The notes under the pieces were generated by a model, which saw nothing but the letters and a program-made list of their open reading frames with translations, made no database searches and was not told where the DNA came from. 64,000 nucleotides of DNA from an uncultured bacterium (GTDB taxonomy: Bacteria; Cyanobacteriota; Vampirovibrionia; Gastranaerophilales; Gastranaerophilaceae). The stretch spans positions 1-64,000 of the forward strand of contig CATXCB010000011.1 of assembly GCA_958366705.1 (NCBI GenBank), given 5' to 3'. This document shows, in pieces, positions 9,046 to 15,354 of the stretch (the first letter of the stretch is position 1; every line of letters starts with the position of its first letter). Position numbers and translations under genes: made by a program.

Positions 9046-9073
9046 TTGACATTTAATCTTGATATTATACAAT
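9046..9073 (+). promoter_or_regulatory. Promoter of tRNA-Phe
   Basis: TTGACA (9046-9051), a 16-base spacer and TACAAT (9068-9073) lie about 40 bases upstream of the tRNA. The 260-base gap after infC otherwise shows nothing coding. Confidence 0.7.
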
Positions 9074-9114
9074 AATAAACGTAGCCAGCATGAGTTACAA
9101 AAGTTAAATAACAA

Positions 9115-9190
9115 GCCGCAATAGCTCAGTTGGTAGAGCAAGGGACTGAAAATCCCTGTGTCCTTGGTTCAATTCCGAGTTGCGGCACCA
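9115..9190 (+). tRNA. tRNA-Phe(GAA)
   Basis: A complete cloverleaf can be drawn: acceptor GCCGCAA with TTGCGGC, anticodon GAA at 9148-9150, T-loop GGTTCAATTCC, discriminator A and an encoded CCA (9188-9190). Its 3' half from 9143 is repeated at 21514, marking it as the integration target of the 12.4-kb element. The gene is complete at the left junction. Confidence 0.97.
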
Positions 9191-9197
9191 TTTAAAA
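9143..9197 (+). repeat. Left attachment repeat of element 1
   Basis: This stretch matches 21514-21568 over 55 bases without mismatch. The match continues with one difference (9198) through the tRNA terminator to 9229, 87 bases in all. It covers the anticodon stem, T-arm, acceptor and CCA of tRNA-Phe, as expected for a tyrosine-integrase target. Confidence 0.95.
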
Positions 9198-9206
9198 CAA
9201 AGATAT

Positions 9207-9237
9207 AACGAGGGTTTTAACCCTCGTTTCTTTTTTT
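9207..9237 (+). terminator. Terminator of tRNA-Phe
   Basis: AACGAGGG pairs with CCCTCGTT across TTTTAA and is followed by TTCTTTTTTT. A second copy lies beyond the right attachment repeat at 21578-21608, so the integration module carries its own terminator for the restored tRNA. Confidence 0.9.
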
Positions 9238-9260
9238 GTAAATTTCTTGAAACTTAAAAT

Positions 9261-9280
9261 TGTCGTAGAAATGTCGGAAT
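9261..9280 (+). repeat. TGTCGTA-type direct repeats near the left end of element 1
   Basis: TGTCGTAGAA (9261) and TGTCGGAAT (9272) begin 11 bases apart. The same motif with the same 11-base spacing occurs at the right end (21379, 21390) and at both ends of element 2. They are probable integrase arm-binding sites. Confidence 0.6.
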
Positions 9281-9467
9281 TAAAAAATAAAAATGTATAA
9301 GAGGTAATAAAATGATTAGTTGTTTTGTTAATTGTTTTATCTCATATGTACACAAAAAGGTACACTAGATTTTTTGTTTTAATCAGTAGGTCGGTTTTAT
9401 GTTTTTCTCGGGGTTCGCTCGGGGTTTAAATAAGATTTCACCTATGAAAGAAAAGTCGACAATTTGC

Positions 9468-9487
9468 GACAAAACGAGACAAAACGA
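9468..9487 (+). repeat. Tandem 10-bp repeat inside the left end of element 1
   Basis: GACAAAACGA occurs twice head to tail (9468-9477, 9478-9487), then GAGAAAA. It lies between the attachment site and the first gene, a place where excisionase or regulator sites are often found. Function unknown. Confidence 0.45.
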
Positions 9488-9550
9488 GAGAAAATATTCA
9501 AGATAGATATTTGTGTTAGTTTTTGTACTAAATTTGTACCAATAAGAAAA

Positions 9551-9575
9551 GCCCTCACTTATGCAGAGTGAGGGC
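9551..9575 (-). terminator. Terminator ending the leftmost minus-strand operon of element 1
   Basis: GCCCTCACT (9551-9559) pairs with AGTGAGGGC (9567-9575). On the minus strand the hairpin is followed by TTTTCTTATT. It lies 36 bases after the stop of the 56-residue gene. Confidence 0.75.
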
Positions 9576-9610
9576 ATAGATATAATACCTACGGAATGGT
9601 ATTTAAGTCT

Positions 9611-9781
9611 TTATAATTGTTTACACTGCATGATCTTTTGGTAAACCTCTATGTTGAAATTCATAATAGCCCATTCAATAAATGCACTAATGTTGATATT
9701 AATCTTACGCATTGCATTAAGTTTCTCTAGTGCTTCCTTACTAATACTGCCTTCTTTGATTACTAATATTGTCTTTCTCAT
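9611..9781 (-). CDS. Small protein, possible ribbon-helix-helix fold (56 residues)
   Basis: The frame reads MRKTILVIKEGSISKEALEK and ends MQCKQL. Its ATG overlaps the TGA of the upstream gene (ATGA), a strong sign of translational coupling. The segment ININISAFIEWAIMNF looks like the helix-turn-helix part of ribbon-helix-helix DNA-binding proteins, after a short beta strand (KTILVIK). The assignment is tentative. It is the last gene of a minus-strand run from 11296 and is followed by a terminator. Confidence 0.55.
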   Translation of the reverse strand: MRKTILVIKEGSISKEALEKLNAMRKININISAFIEWAIMNFNIEVYQKIMQCKQL

Positions 9782-10026
9782 AATATTACCTCATTAATTT
9801 TCGCAGCCTTTATCGTTTCGAAGGTTTCTAGTGCATTTTCGCATTCGCAAGCTATAACAGTCGTTATATTTTCGATGGTGCTAATATCCAATATTGCCCC
9901 CGGGTGTTCTTCCTTCATTTTTTGCAGTTTTTCTGACATACCCTTACATAGAGTGTATATAGTATCAAATCTTCTTAAACCGTTCCAGAAAGAAGCACGC
10001 ATATCTATTTTATTTATTCTACTCAT
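9778..10026 (-). CDS. Hypothetical element protein (82 residues)
   Basis: The protein (MSRINKIDMRASFWNGLRRF at the start) is mostly helical and holds two cysteines in ACECENALETFE. No family is recognised. It overlaps the following 56-residue gene by 4 bases and lies 13 bases after the 78-residue gene, so the three are probably one operon. The position next to the attachment site and opposite the repressor suggests an early or regulatory role, which is inference. Confidence 0.6.
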   Translation of the reverse strand: MSRINKIDMRASFWNGLRRFDTIYTLCKGMSEKLQKMKEEHPGAILDISTIENITTVIACECENALETFETIKAAKINEVIL

Positions 10027-10039
10027 GATTAAACCTCCC

Positions 10040-10276
10040 TTAGTAGCTAGTTTTTATTATTTCCTGTAGTTGATTATCTAATTGTCTTAAATACGCAGTC
10101 ATCAGGTTAAATATGCCTTCAAAAGCCCTAACCCTTACATTTATGTAAGGACTGTTTGTGTTTATCTCTGCTGATTGACACTTTGCGAACTCGGTAACAG
10201 CACTTATAGTGTTTAAGTTATTTGAAATTTCATTTAATACTTGTTCCGGTACTTGTACCATCATTTCATTATTCAT
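10040..10276 (-). CDS. Hypothetical element protein (78 residues)
   Basis: This small helical protein starts MNNEMMVQVPEQVLNEISNN. A ribosome binding site, AGGAGGAT on the minus strand, precedes the ATG. No motif is recognised. It heads a three-gene set with the 82- and 56-residue genes. The decayed repressor copy begins about 34 bases away on the opposite strand, so this gene may once have faced a repressor in the arrangement seen at 11.3 kb. Confidence 0.6.
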   Translation of the reverse strand: MNNEMMVQVPEQVLNEISNNLNTISAVTEFAKCQSAEINTNSPYINVRVRAFEGIFNLMTAYLRQLDNQLQEIIKTSY

Positions 10277-10309
10277 TTTATCCTCCTGTATTATATTTTT
10301 ATAAGTAAA

Positions 10310-10471
10310 TTGGCTGAAAATGGTTTAACGCTTGCCAAATTATCTCAAATGTTAAATGTATTACCTCAAAATCTATCACAGAAGCTTAAACGCGGTTCAA
10401 CTTCCTATGATGAGGCTCAACATATTGCCGACTTGATCGGTTATGATATTGAATGGGTTAAGCGTAAGTAA
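10310..10471 (+). pseudogene. 5'-truncated copy of the Cro/CI-type repressor
   Basis: The open frame LAENGLTLAKLSQMLNVLPQ ... GYDIEWVKRK aligns with the intact HTH protein at 11448-11663 (shared KLKRGS and GYDIEW) but lacks about the first 12 residues. The only in-frame start candidates are TTG codons without a ribosome binding site. It is most simply a decayed duplicate of the element repressor. A non-ATG start cannot be ruled out. Confidence 0.55.
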
Positions 10472-10622
10472 TATTTCTTTTCAGGATTACCTTTTTAAAT
10501 ATTCATTCTCTGCTACCACAGAACGCCCTTTAAGGCGGGTTAAATTATTTTTGTAAGGGTTTTATACCTAAATTACAAAAACTCTTAAAATTACCCCCTT
10601 TCTGTTTCAATAGAATTAATGT

Positions 10623-10898
10623 TTATACAATGCTGAATCTCTTAGAATTTGATTGTCTTAAAAATTGGTTGTATAAGTCTGAATAAATCTTTTTGAATGA
10701 AGTGGTGTCGAATCTATTTGAGGTAACGTCTACATATCTGATTTTGAAAATTCCTACTTGCAACTCGTTTACGTTTTGTTTGGTCATTTCAGTTTTAATT
10801 TTGTCTTCTATAGCTGTGATTTCTGTTTGCAGTTCTTCCTGCATTAGTTTAAGCTCTTTGAGTTCTCTTACTTGGTTTTCTAGTTCTTGCTTGTTCAT
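10623..10898 (-). CDS. Phage-type coiled-coil protein (91 residues)
   Basis: The first half (residues 1-45) is a charged coiled coil (MNKQELENQVRELKELKLMQ). The second half has a short beta segment (VGIFKIRYVDVTSNRFDTTSFKK) ending in a basic stretch with SKRFSIV. Small proteins with this layout recur in phages of Firmicutes next to replication genes, usually without a known function. A stretch without genes (10472-10622) separates it from the decayed repressor copy. Confidence 0.6.
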   Translation of the reverse strand: MNKQELENQVRELKELKLMQEELQTEITAIEDKIKTEMTKQNVNELQVGIFKIRYVDVTSNRFDTTSFKKIYSDLYNQFLRQSNSKRFSIV

Positions 10899-10946
10899 AT
10901 CTTAACCCTTTCTTATTTCCTGTTTATAATCTTTTTTGTGTGGCTC

Positions 10947-11036
10947 TTATCCCCAACCAAAAAGTATTTCCTGTATAAGCTCGTAGCCAAAGTAATATAT
11001 AGTTCCCAAAAATAATGTTAATTGAATACCTTTCAT
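10947..11036 (-). CDS. Very small hydrophobic protein (29 residues)
   Basis: MKGIQLTLFLGTIYYFGYEL continues for nine residues to FGWG and a stop. AAAGGA lies 6 bases before the ATG. The product would be a single membrane-spanning helix with almost no soluble part. Such peptides in phages and satellites can act as membrane modulators, but no function can be assigned. It falls in the gap between two better-supported minus-strand genes. Confidence 0.4.
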   Translation of the reverse strand: MKGIQLTLFLGTIYYFGYELIQEILFGWG

Positions 11037-11059
11037 AATGTTTCCTTTCTTATATGTTT

Positions 11060-11296
11060 TTAGTAAGTGATAACTCTGCAAATATGTTTAAACTCTGTTT
11101 TACCGCTCTTATATACCAGTTTGCGTTTTACGTATTCAATTTGTCCGTATAAGTATGCTTTTGCACTTTCAAGTATTTTGTTAAACTCGTCAACTGATAA
11201 ACTTTTTTCGGTAGTATAGGCATATTCGGTTATGTAGTCGGTACAATATCTGTTCCATTGTTTTGTGTATTCTCTTGTCTCAACTGTATTTAACAT
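11060..11296 (-). CDS. Hypothetical protein divergent from the repressor (78 residues)
   Basis: The protein starts MLNTVETREYTKQWNRYCTD and ends KHICRVITY. It is basic, helical and has no recognised domain. AAAGGAG precedes its ATG. It is transcribed away from the repressor at 11448 across a 151-bp region packed with TTACACT half-sites, so it is the first gene of the transcript the repressor would be expected to control. That position suggests an anti-repressor, Cro-like or early gene; this is inference. Confidence 0.6.
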   Translation of the reverse strand: MLNTVETREYTKQWNRYCTDYITEYAYTTEKSLSVDEFNKILESAKAYLYGQIEYVKRKLVYKSGKTEFKHICRVITY

Positions 11297-11331
11297 TTTG
11301 TTTCTCCTTTGTTAAATTTTATATTTATATA

Positions 11332-11425
11332 TTACACTATAGAGTGTAAATAATCAATACTATATTTACACTATTTTAATAAATCTTTACATATATGTTT
11401 GAAAAACTATTTAATATAGTGTAAA
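11332..11425. promoter_or_regulatory. Divergent control region with repeated TTACACT operators
   Basis: TTACACT-ATAG-AGTGTAA (11332-11349) is a perfect 18-bp palindrome. Further half-sites follow in TTTACACTAT (11365-11374) and ATAGTGTAAA (11416-11425). All lie between the divergent genes starting at 11296 (minus) and 11448 (plus). The layout resembles a lysogeny-type switch bound by the adjacent HTH protein. Confidence 0.7.
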
Positions 11426-11447
11426 ATATCAACAAAAGGAGAAATTT

Positions 11448-11663
11448 ATGAACGCCAAGGATTTAGAATTAAAATTAAAGGCTACGCTTGCAGGTTCGGG
11501 GTATACCTTAACTGCATTAGTGAAAGAATTGAACGAAAAGGGAAATAGCACTACAGTCCAAAATGTAAGCAATAAATTAAAAAGAGGTTCACTGAATTAT
11601 CTTGAAGTAGTTGAAATGCTGGATGCTATAGGCTACGACATCGAGTGGATAAAGCATAAATAG
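11448..11663 (+). CDS. Small HTH repressor (Cro/CI type)
   Basis: This 71-residue protein contains one helix-turn-helix (about residues 18-50: YTLTALVKELNEKG ... NVSNKLKRGS) and ends GYDIEWIKHK. AAAAGGAG precedes the ATG. It starts directly after the TTACACT operator array and is followed 8 bases later by fic. It could be the master repressor of the element, an antitoxin of Fic, or both. A truncated copy lies at 10310-10471. Confidence 0.75.
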   Translation: MNAKDLELKLKATLAGSGYTLTALVKELNEKGNSTTVQNVSNKLKRGSLNYLEVVEMLDAIGYDIEWIKHK

Positions 11664-11671
11664 GTGAGATT

Positions 11672-12427
11672 ATGAACTACGAAAACAAATGTGCAGAAAT
11701 TGATAAGCTAAAGGTTGAATTAGATAGTTACAGACCCTTTGATGATAATACTTTGCAGCAGTTAAAAGAATATTACAGAATATCGCTTACTTATACATCA
11801 AATGCACTAGAGGGTAATACCTTAACAGAGTCTGAAACAAAGGTAATTCTTGAAGATGGTTTGACGATTGGCGGGCATCCGATAAGAGAAATACAAGAAA
11901 CTATAGGGCACTCAAAGGCTTATGACTTGATTTATACTCTTATACAGAATGAGGAAATCACGGAAGAAAATATTTTAAATATTCATAAGCTTTTTTATGA
12001 ACAAATAAACCCAGCGAATGCAGGCATGTACAGAGATAAAAAGGTAATTATCACAGGAACAACATACGAGCCCCCTGCACCTGATAAAATTCAAGGTTTG
12101 ATGAAACAGTTTTTAAAACAAATACCACAAAAAGCAAAGACTTTACACCCTGTAGAGTTGGCGGCTTGGATACATTTGAATTTTGTAAACATACACCCTT
12201 TTATAGATGGAAACGGCAGAACGGCAAGACTATTAACAAATCTTGTATTGTTTAAATTTGGGTATTCAGTCATAATTATCCCGCCAATACTACGAGCTGA
12301 TTACATAGAAGCTATTAAAGCGGCACAAACTCAAAATAATGAAGTAGCATTTACTAACTTTATATCTGAAATGGTGCTTGAATCAATGAAAGACTACTTA
12401 CGCATAGTTAAGCACCTTGCTGAATAG
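11672..12427 (+). CDS. fic: Fic-family protein (class II, putative AMP transferase)
   Basis: Fic enzymes transfer AMP or related groups from nucleotides to hydroxyls of target proteins. The 251-residue protein has the full active-site motif HPFIDGNGRTAR (residues 175-186) with catalytic His175. It also has the autoinhibitory motif S43-NAL-E47-G48 near the N-terminus, which defines class II. No extra domain is fused. It follows the HTH gene by 8 bases on the plus strand, opposite to the replication and packaging genes, and so looks like cargo. A toxin or anti-phage role is plausible but not shown. Confidence 0.88.
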   Translation: MNYENKCAEIDKLKVELDSYRPFDDNTLQQLKEYYRISLTYTSNALEGNTLTESETKVILEDGLTIGGHPIREIQETIGHSKAYDLIYTLIQNEEITEENILNIHKLFYEQINPANAGMYRDKKVIITGTTYEPPAPDKIQGLMKQFLKQIPQKAKTLHPVELAAWIHLNFVNIHPFIDGNGRTARLLTNLVLFKFGYSVIIIPPILRADYIEAIKAAQTQNNEVAFTNFISEMVLESMKDYLRIVKHLAE

Positions 12428-12490
12428 TTGAAGTTATACCAATCATTTTATAGTAATGAATGTATCAGTTGAATATATCAGATGAAAGTA

Positions 12491-12520
12491 TTGAAATATT
12501 GTATCATGTATGATACAATA
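12491..12520 (+). promoter_or_regulatory. Promoter with embedded palindromic operator for the toxin-antitoxin pair
   Basis: TTGAAA (12491-12496), 17 bases and TACAAT (12514-12519) form a near-consensus promoter. The perfect inverted repeat TATTGTATCA-TGTA-TGATACAATA (12497-12520) fills the spacer and -10 box, so a bound antitoxin would block RNA polymerase. The toxin ATG begins 6 bases after the -10 box, implying a leaderless transcript. Confidence 0.75.
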
Positions 12521-12525
12521 TAAGT

Positions 12526-12849
12526 ATGAAGAAAGTTATTAAATATCAACTTTCAAATGGGAAGATTCCTTTTGATGAGTGGTTTTCTACGCTTGATAAA
12601 CCTATAAAAGCCAAAGTCTTAATACGGATTGAAAGAGTTAAAATAGGTTTATATGGCAAACATAGAAATCTTAAAAAGGGTATTATCGAGCTAAAATTTG
12701 AAAGTGGTGAGAGAATATACTTTTTTGAAGAAAACGACACTATAGTTTTATTGCTCAATGCAGGAAATAAAACTCGTCAATCAAGTGATATTAAAACTGC
12801 TGAATTGTATTTTAATGATTATAAAGAAAGGACTTGCAAAAATGACTAA
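12526..12849 (+). CDS. RelE/HigB-like toxin (phage Gp49-type)
   Basis: The 107-residue protein fits the Gp49/HigB toxin family: FDEWFSTLDKPIKAKVLIRI, a compact beta core (GIIELKFESGERIYFF) and the family ending LLLNAGNKTRQSSDIKTAE. Relatives are mRNA interferases acting at the ribosome. The downstream HTH gene overlaps its stop by 8 bases, the usual toxin-first order for this family. A palindrome overlapping the promoter suggests autoregulation. There is no ribosome binding site before the ATG, which fits a leaderless mRNA. Confidence 0.82.
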   Translation: MKKVIKYQLSNGKIPFDEWFSTLDKPIKAKVLIRIERVKIGLYGKHRNLKKGIIELKFESGERIYFFEENDTIVLLLNAGNKTRQSSDIKTAELYFNDYKERTCKND

Positions 12850-13153
12850 TAAAATGCCTGAATATAATACATTAGACTATTTAAGAGATGATGTAGAAAT
12901 GCAGAGAGAATATATAAGCGAATTGCTTAATGAATATCTAAACGATAATAATGCAGAAGCTTTTTTAAGTGCATTAAAACCGCTTATTCAGTTAAATGGT
13001 TCTATTAGTGATTTTGCAAAGAAAAGCGGAATAAATCGTACATATTTTTATAAGTTATTCAGAAAAGAAGTTACGCCGGAATTTCCTACGATAATACTCA
13101 TAATCAAAAATTTAGGGTTTAATGTTAATTTTAATTTGAATTGTTTAAACTAA
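12842..13153 (+). CDS. HTH antitoxin partner of the RelE/HigB-like toxin
   Basis: The 103-residue protein ends in an HTH region (NGSISDFAKKSGINRTYFYK) typical of addiction-module antidotes of the HigA type. AAAGGA lies 9-10 bases before the ATG at 12842, within the end of the toxin gene. A longer frame reaches 12758 but lacks a ribosome binding site. Its DNA target is probably the 24-bp palindrome upstream of the toxin. The pair may stabilise the element or act as cargo against phage. Confidence 0.78.
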   Translation: MTNKMPEYNTLDYLRDDVEMQREYISELLNEYLNDNNAEAFLSALKPLIQLNGSISDFAKKSGINRTYFYKLFRKEVTPEFPTIILIIKNLGFNVNFNLNCLN

Positions 13154-13156
13154 AAA

Positions 13157-13256
13157 CTTTCAGAGTCTCCGTAGCAATTGAAGCTACGATGTTGTCTGAA
13201 AGTTCAGCCACCTTAGTGAGTAGATTTGATTTATCAGCTACGTATCACAGGTGGCT
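13157..13256 (+). ncRNA. Structured intergenic region between converging genes
   Basis: Two long stems follow each other. CTTTCAGA (13157-13164) pairs with TCTGAAAG (13195-13202) around an inner stem GTAGC/GCTAC. AGCCACC (13206-13212) pairs with GGTGGCT (13250-13256), then TTTTA. A second GCTAC at 13237 could compete for the same GTAGC. It may be a compound terminator of the toxin-antitoxin operon or a small structured RNA. Confidence 0.4.
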
Positions 13257-13282
13257 TTTATAATTTGATAACTCAAAAGATT

Positions 13283-13789
13283 TCAACCTATTACAGTTAG
13301 TACTTGGCTAACAAAATCAGACTTCTTGATGTCAGCAATTGATTTACAAAGTTTTTTAATTTTCTTAAGTTTTGCCGTTGCTATTTTTTCTTCCGGATTA
13401 GTTTTTAGTAGCTGCCGTAATGCGGCTTTGTGCCAATCCATAATTTTGTCGTGATATTTTTCAGGGTTATCATAATAATCAGGATTATCAAAGAAGAATA
13501 TATCTTGTATTTTTGACCACTTATACATATAGACGTAACGCATTGTTAATAAATCCTTGTAATTAGGCTTACTAACTTTATTTATCGCTGCTTTTAATAA
13601 GCTTTGTTCTTGTAAAATCCACATTCTATATTGAGCATACTTATTTTGCTCTCTTGCTTGCTCTGTTGGAAATTTGTTATAAAGGGCTTTCCCTAGTTTA
13701 TGATAAACTCTTTTGGCAAGCCACTTATAATATCTTACGCACTCCCTATAATACTGTAATCTGGTTTTATTAAAAGGTTGAGTAGTCAT
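13283..13789 (-). CDS. ArpU/RinA-like phage late transcription regulator
   Basis: The 168-residue basic protein has a C-terminal region (LLTMRYVYMYKWSKIQDIFF and DKIMDWHKAALRQLLK). This matches the sigma-region-4-like domain of phage late activators such as ArpU and RinA, where the usual form is LRYIEG.SW.EIA. These proteins switch on packaging genes. The N-terminal half is Tyr/Arg/Lys-rich and helical. The gene lies after the small-terminase gene on the same strand, the place expected for such a regulator. Assignment is from pattern recognition and moderate. Confidence 0.55.
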   Translation of the reverse strand: MTTQPFNKTRLQYYRECVRYYKWLAKRVYHKLGKALYNKFPTEQAREQNKYAQYRMWILQEQSLLKAAINKVSKPNYKDLLTMRYVYMYKWSKIQDIFFFDNPDYYDNPEKYHDKIMDWHKAALRQLLKTNPEEKIATAKLKKIKKLCKSIADIKKSDFVSQVLTVIG

Positions 13790-13917
13790 ATAGATATCTC
13801 CTAATTTGTGTATTATTGTTCTTGATGAGTTTTTAGAGTATTTCTAGTTATTACAACTTTTGACATTTTATATCAAATTCATTGAATTTCAAACTATTAT
13901 TTTTTTATCTCCTTTTC

Positions 13918-13950
13918 TTTCCTGCCGAACGTAAGGAAAACGGCAGGAAA
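13918..13950. terminator. Hairpin after the small-terminase gene
   Basis: TTTCCTGCCG (13918-13927) pairs with CGGCAGGAAA (13941-13950). The plus-strand side is followed by GAAATCCTTTTTTT. It lies 19 bases after the end of the small-terminase frame on the minus strand. The rest of 13790-13968 shows no convincing gene. Confidence 0.5.
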
Positions 13951-13968
13951 GAAATCCTTTTTTTAATT

Positions 13969-14384
13969 TTATTCATCTACCAACTCTTTAATATCTTTCA
14001 TTACTTGTTTTGCAACTTCTTTATTCCATTGAGGGGGGTTAATCTCTGATTTTACATCTGCAGTAATTTCTTGTTTAACACTCTTTAAGCCGCTTACATC
14101 GAGTATTGCTCGTGCAGCTGATCTTTATCCTTATTCTCTGTTTCGGGGTCGTTCATGACCTCGCTGAGTACCTCTAGTGCGTTGTTTGAAAGTGCTTGTA
14201 TTTTGTCTTGGACGTTTTTTGTCGTTTTATGGCTAATTAGGTCTTTTTCAATTTTCCATTTATCCCGTTTAACCTTGTTACTAATTTGTTGCGAGGTTAA
14301 ACTATATTTCTTAGCTAACTCTTTTGGTGTTGCACCCTGCAGGTATTCAGCTTTTAGTTTTAACCAGGGAATGGATTTTGTCAT
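13969..14384 (-). pseudogene. Small terminase subunit, interrupted by a frameshift
   Basis: The first frame (14384 down to 14094, 96 residues) has the N-terminal HTH of small terminases (GATPKELAKKYSLTSQQISN). A helical core follows (VQDKIQALSNNALEVLSEVM). After about 14121 it degenerates into QLHEQYSM and stops. Shifting frame by one base there gives SAARAILDVSGLKSVKQEI and continues to a stop at 13969; the run AARAIL-D is the usual C-terminal signature of this family. The start overlaps the rusA stop (ATGA). The DNA shows no canonical slippery heptamer, so a mutation or sequence error is likelier than programmed frameshifting. Confidence 0.68.
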
Positions 14385-14815
14385 TTGTACGCTCCGTTAC
14401 TTAATTCAGTAATTTTAATCTCTACATATTCGTTTTGTGAATAATATTTGTTCACTGCTAGGTTAATGATTTGTTTATCGTCAGGGTAAGCAATCCCATT
14501 AAGTGCATCGTTTATATTCTTTGCAATGTTATCACAATCAGGTTTTACTGTTGGTCTTATTTCGTTGTTTAATGCTTGGTCCTGCTTTTTCTTTGAGAAA
14601 CTTTTAGGGATTTGCATAAATACATCTATTTCAACCTTTAGGGGGTTATCTTCAAAATTGCAGGCATGCCAGTCAGGATAAGCATTTATAAAGCTCATTC
14701 TAACAAGGTTAGCATATTCCACCATATCCTTAGGTGTGTATTTGATACCATTACGACCAAATTTGACCGATTGTTTTGCTTTAACTTTTCCTTTGATTGT
14801 GAAATTTAATTTCAT
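14381..14815 (-). CDS. rusA: RusA-like Holliday-junction endonuclease
   Basis: The 144-residue protein begins MKLNFTIKGKVKAKQSVKFG and holds the RusA signature VKPDCDNIAKNINDALNGIAYPDDKQI. This includes the aspartates that bind magnesium (PDxDN and DD). RusA resolves four-way junctions formed during phage replication and recombination. Its stop overlaps the start of the small-terminase gene, linking resolution of replicated DNA with packaging. Length is normal for the family. Confidence 0.9.
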   Translation of the reverse strand: MKLNFTIKGKVKAKQSVKFGRNGIKYTPKDMVEYANLVRMSFINAYPDWHACNFEDNPLKVEIDVFMQIPKSFSKKKQDQALNNEIRPTVKPDCDNIAKNINDALNGIAYPDDKQIINLAVNKYYSQNEYVEIKITELSNGAYK

Positions 14816-14912
14816 CTTTTTTATACTCCTATTTAAATCATGTTTAAGGCTTGTTAAATTTTTAGGATGATAATTTATATAACCGAGGGGGTAAAGTCTT
14901 CAAATTACCCCC

Positions 14913-15194
14913 TTATTGTGGTCGCATATTTAATAATTTTCTTTTCCTTGCATTTAATTTTGCAAGCGAAGATTTTCTCTCATATTCTTTTAATTCTTTT
15001 TCCGTTAAATTACTTGTCGGGGTTTGTGCATCATAGTCAATTCCTAATTTTTCAGCACATTCCCTACAGTATTTCCAGTCTGGCGGGTTAGTTTTAGCTT
15101 TAGTTAAATCTTTATCAATCCAGCGATTATCGCAATAATCTTTATGATTTTCGTGTAATCTGCTATTACGACAATCGTGGGCTATATAGTTCAT
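14913..15194 (-). CDS. Cys/His-rich small protein of element 1 (93 residues)
   Basis: The N-terminal half carries HDCRNSRLHENHKDYC and, about 25 residues later, YCRECAEKLG. This could make a small zinc site (Cys, His, Cys, Cys-x2-Cys). The C-terminal half is a basic helix rich in Lys, Arg and Glu. No named family is recognised. It lies between rusA and a set of small genes before the primase-helicase on the same strand. Nucleic-acid binding is a reasonable guess from the composition only. Confidence 0.55.
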   Translation of the reverse strand: MNYIAHDCRNSRLHENHKDYCDNRWIDKDLTKAKTNPPDWKYCRECAEKLGIDYDAQTPTSNLTEKELKEYERKSSLAKLNARKRKLLNMRPQ

Positions 15195-15240
15195 TGTTAT
15201 ACTCCTTTTGTTCTTAATTCGTGTGGTAACTTGTACAGAT

Positions 15241-15339
15241 TTAATGTTTTAAATTCCTTGGGTATAGTTTTCTATAGTCTCTCAATAAGACTTGATAAAA
15301 TCGTGAGTTGAAAAATAGTTTTAATAATTGATGATACAT
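15241..15339 (-). CDS. Very small basic protein (32 residues)
   Basis: The frame MYHQLLKLFFNSRFYQVLLR ends 12 residues later at PRNLKH. CAGGAG lies 8 bases before the ATG. It fits between its neighbours on the same strand without overlap. It is strongly basic and aromatic, with no recognisable family. Reality rests on the ribosome binding site and position alone. Confidence 0.4.
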   Translation of the reverse strand: MYHQLLKLFFNSRFYQVLLRDYRKLYPRNLKH

Positions 15340-15354
15340 TGTTTAATCTCCTGT

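Noticed and set aside
8842..9141. A minus-strand frame of 99 residues between infC and tRNA-Phe
   Set aside because: It overlaps the tRNA promoter and the tRNA itself and has no ribosome binding site.
9383..9577. A 64-residue minus-strand frame in the left end of element 1
   Set aside because: It spans a terminator and the tandem repeats, lacks a ribosome binding site and has a composition like random AT-rich DNA.
14118..14129. Programmed -1 frameshifting in the small terminase gene
   Set aside because: The site reads GAT AAA GAT in frame, with no slippery heptamer that allows re-pairing. Mutation or sequence error is more likely, though not excluded.
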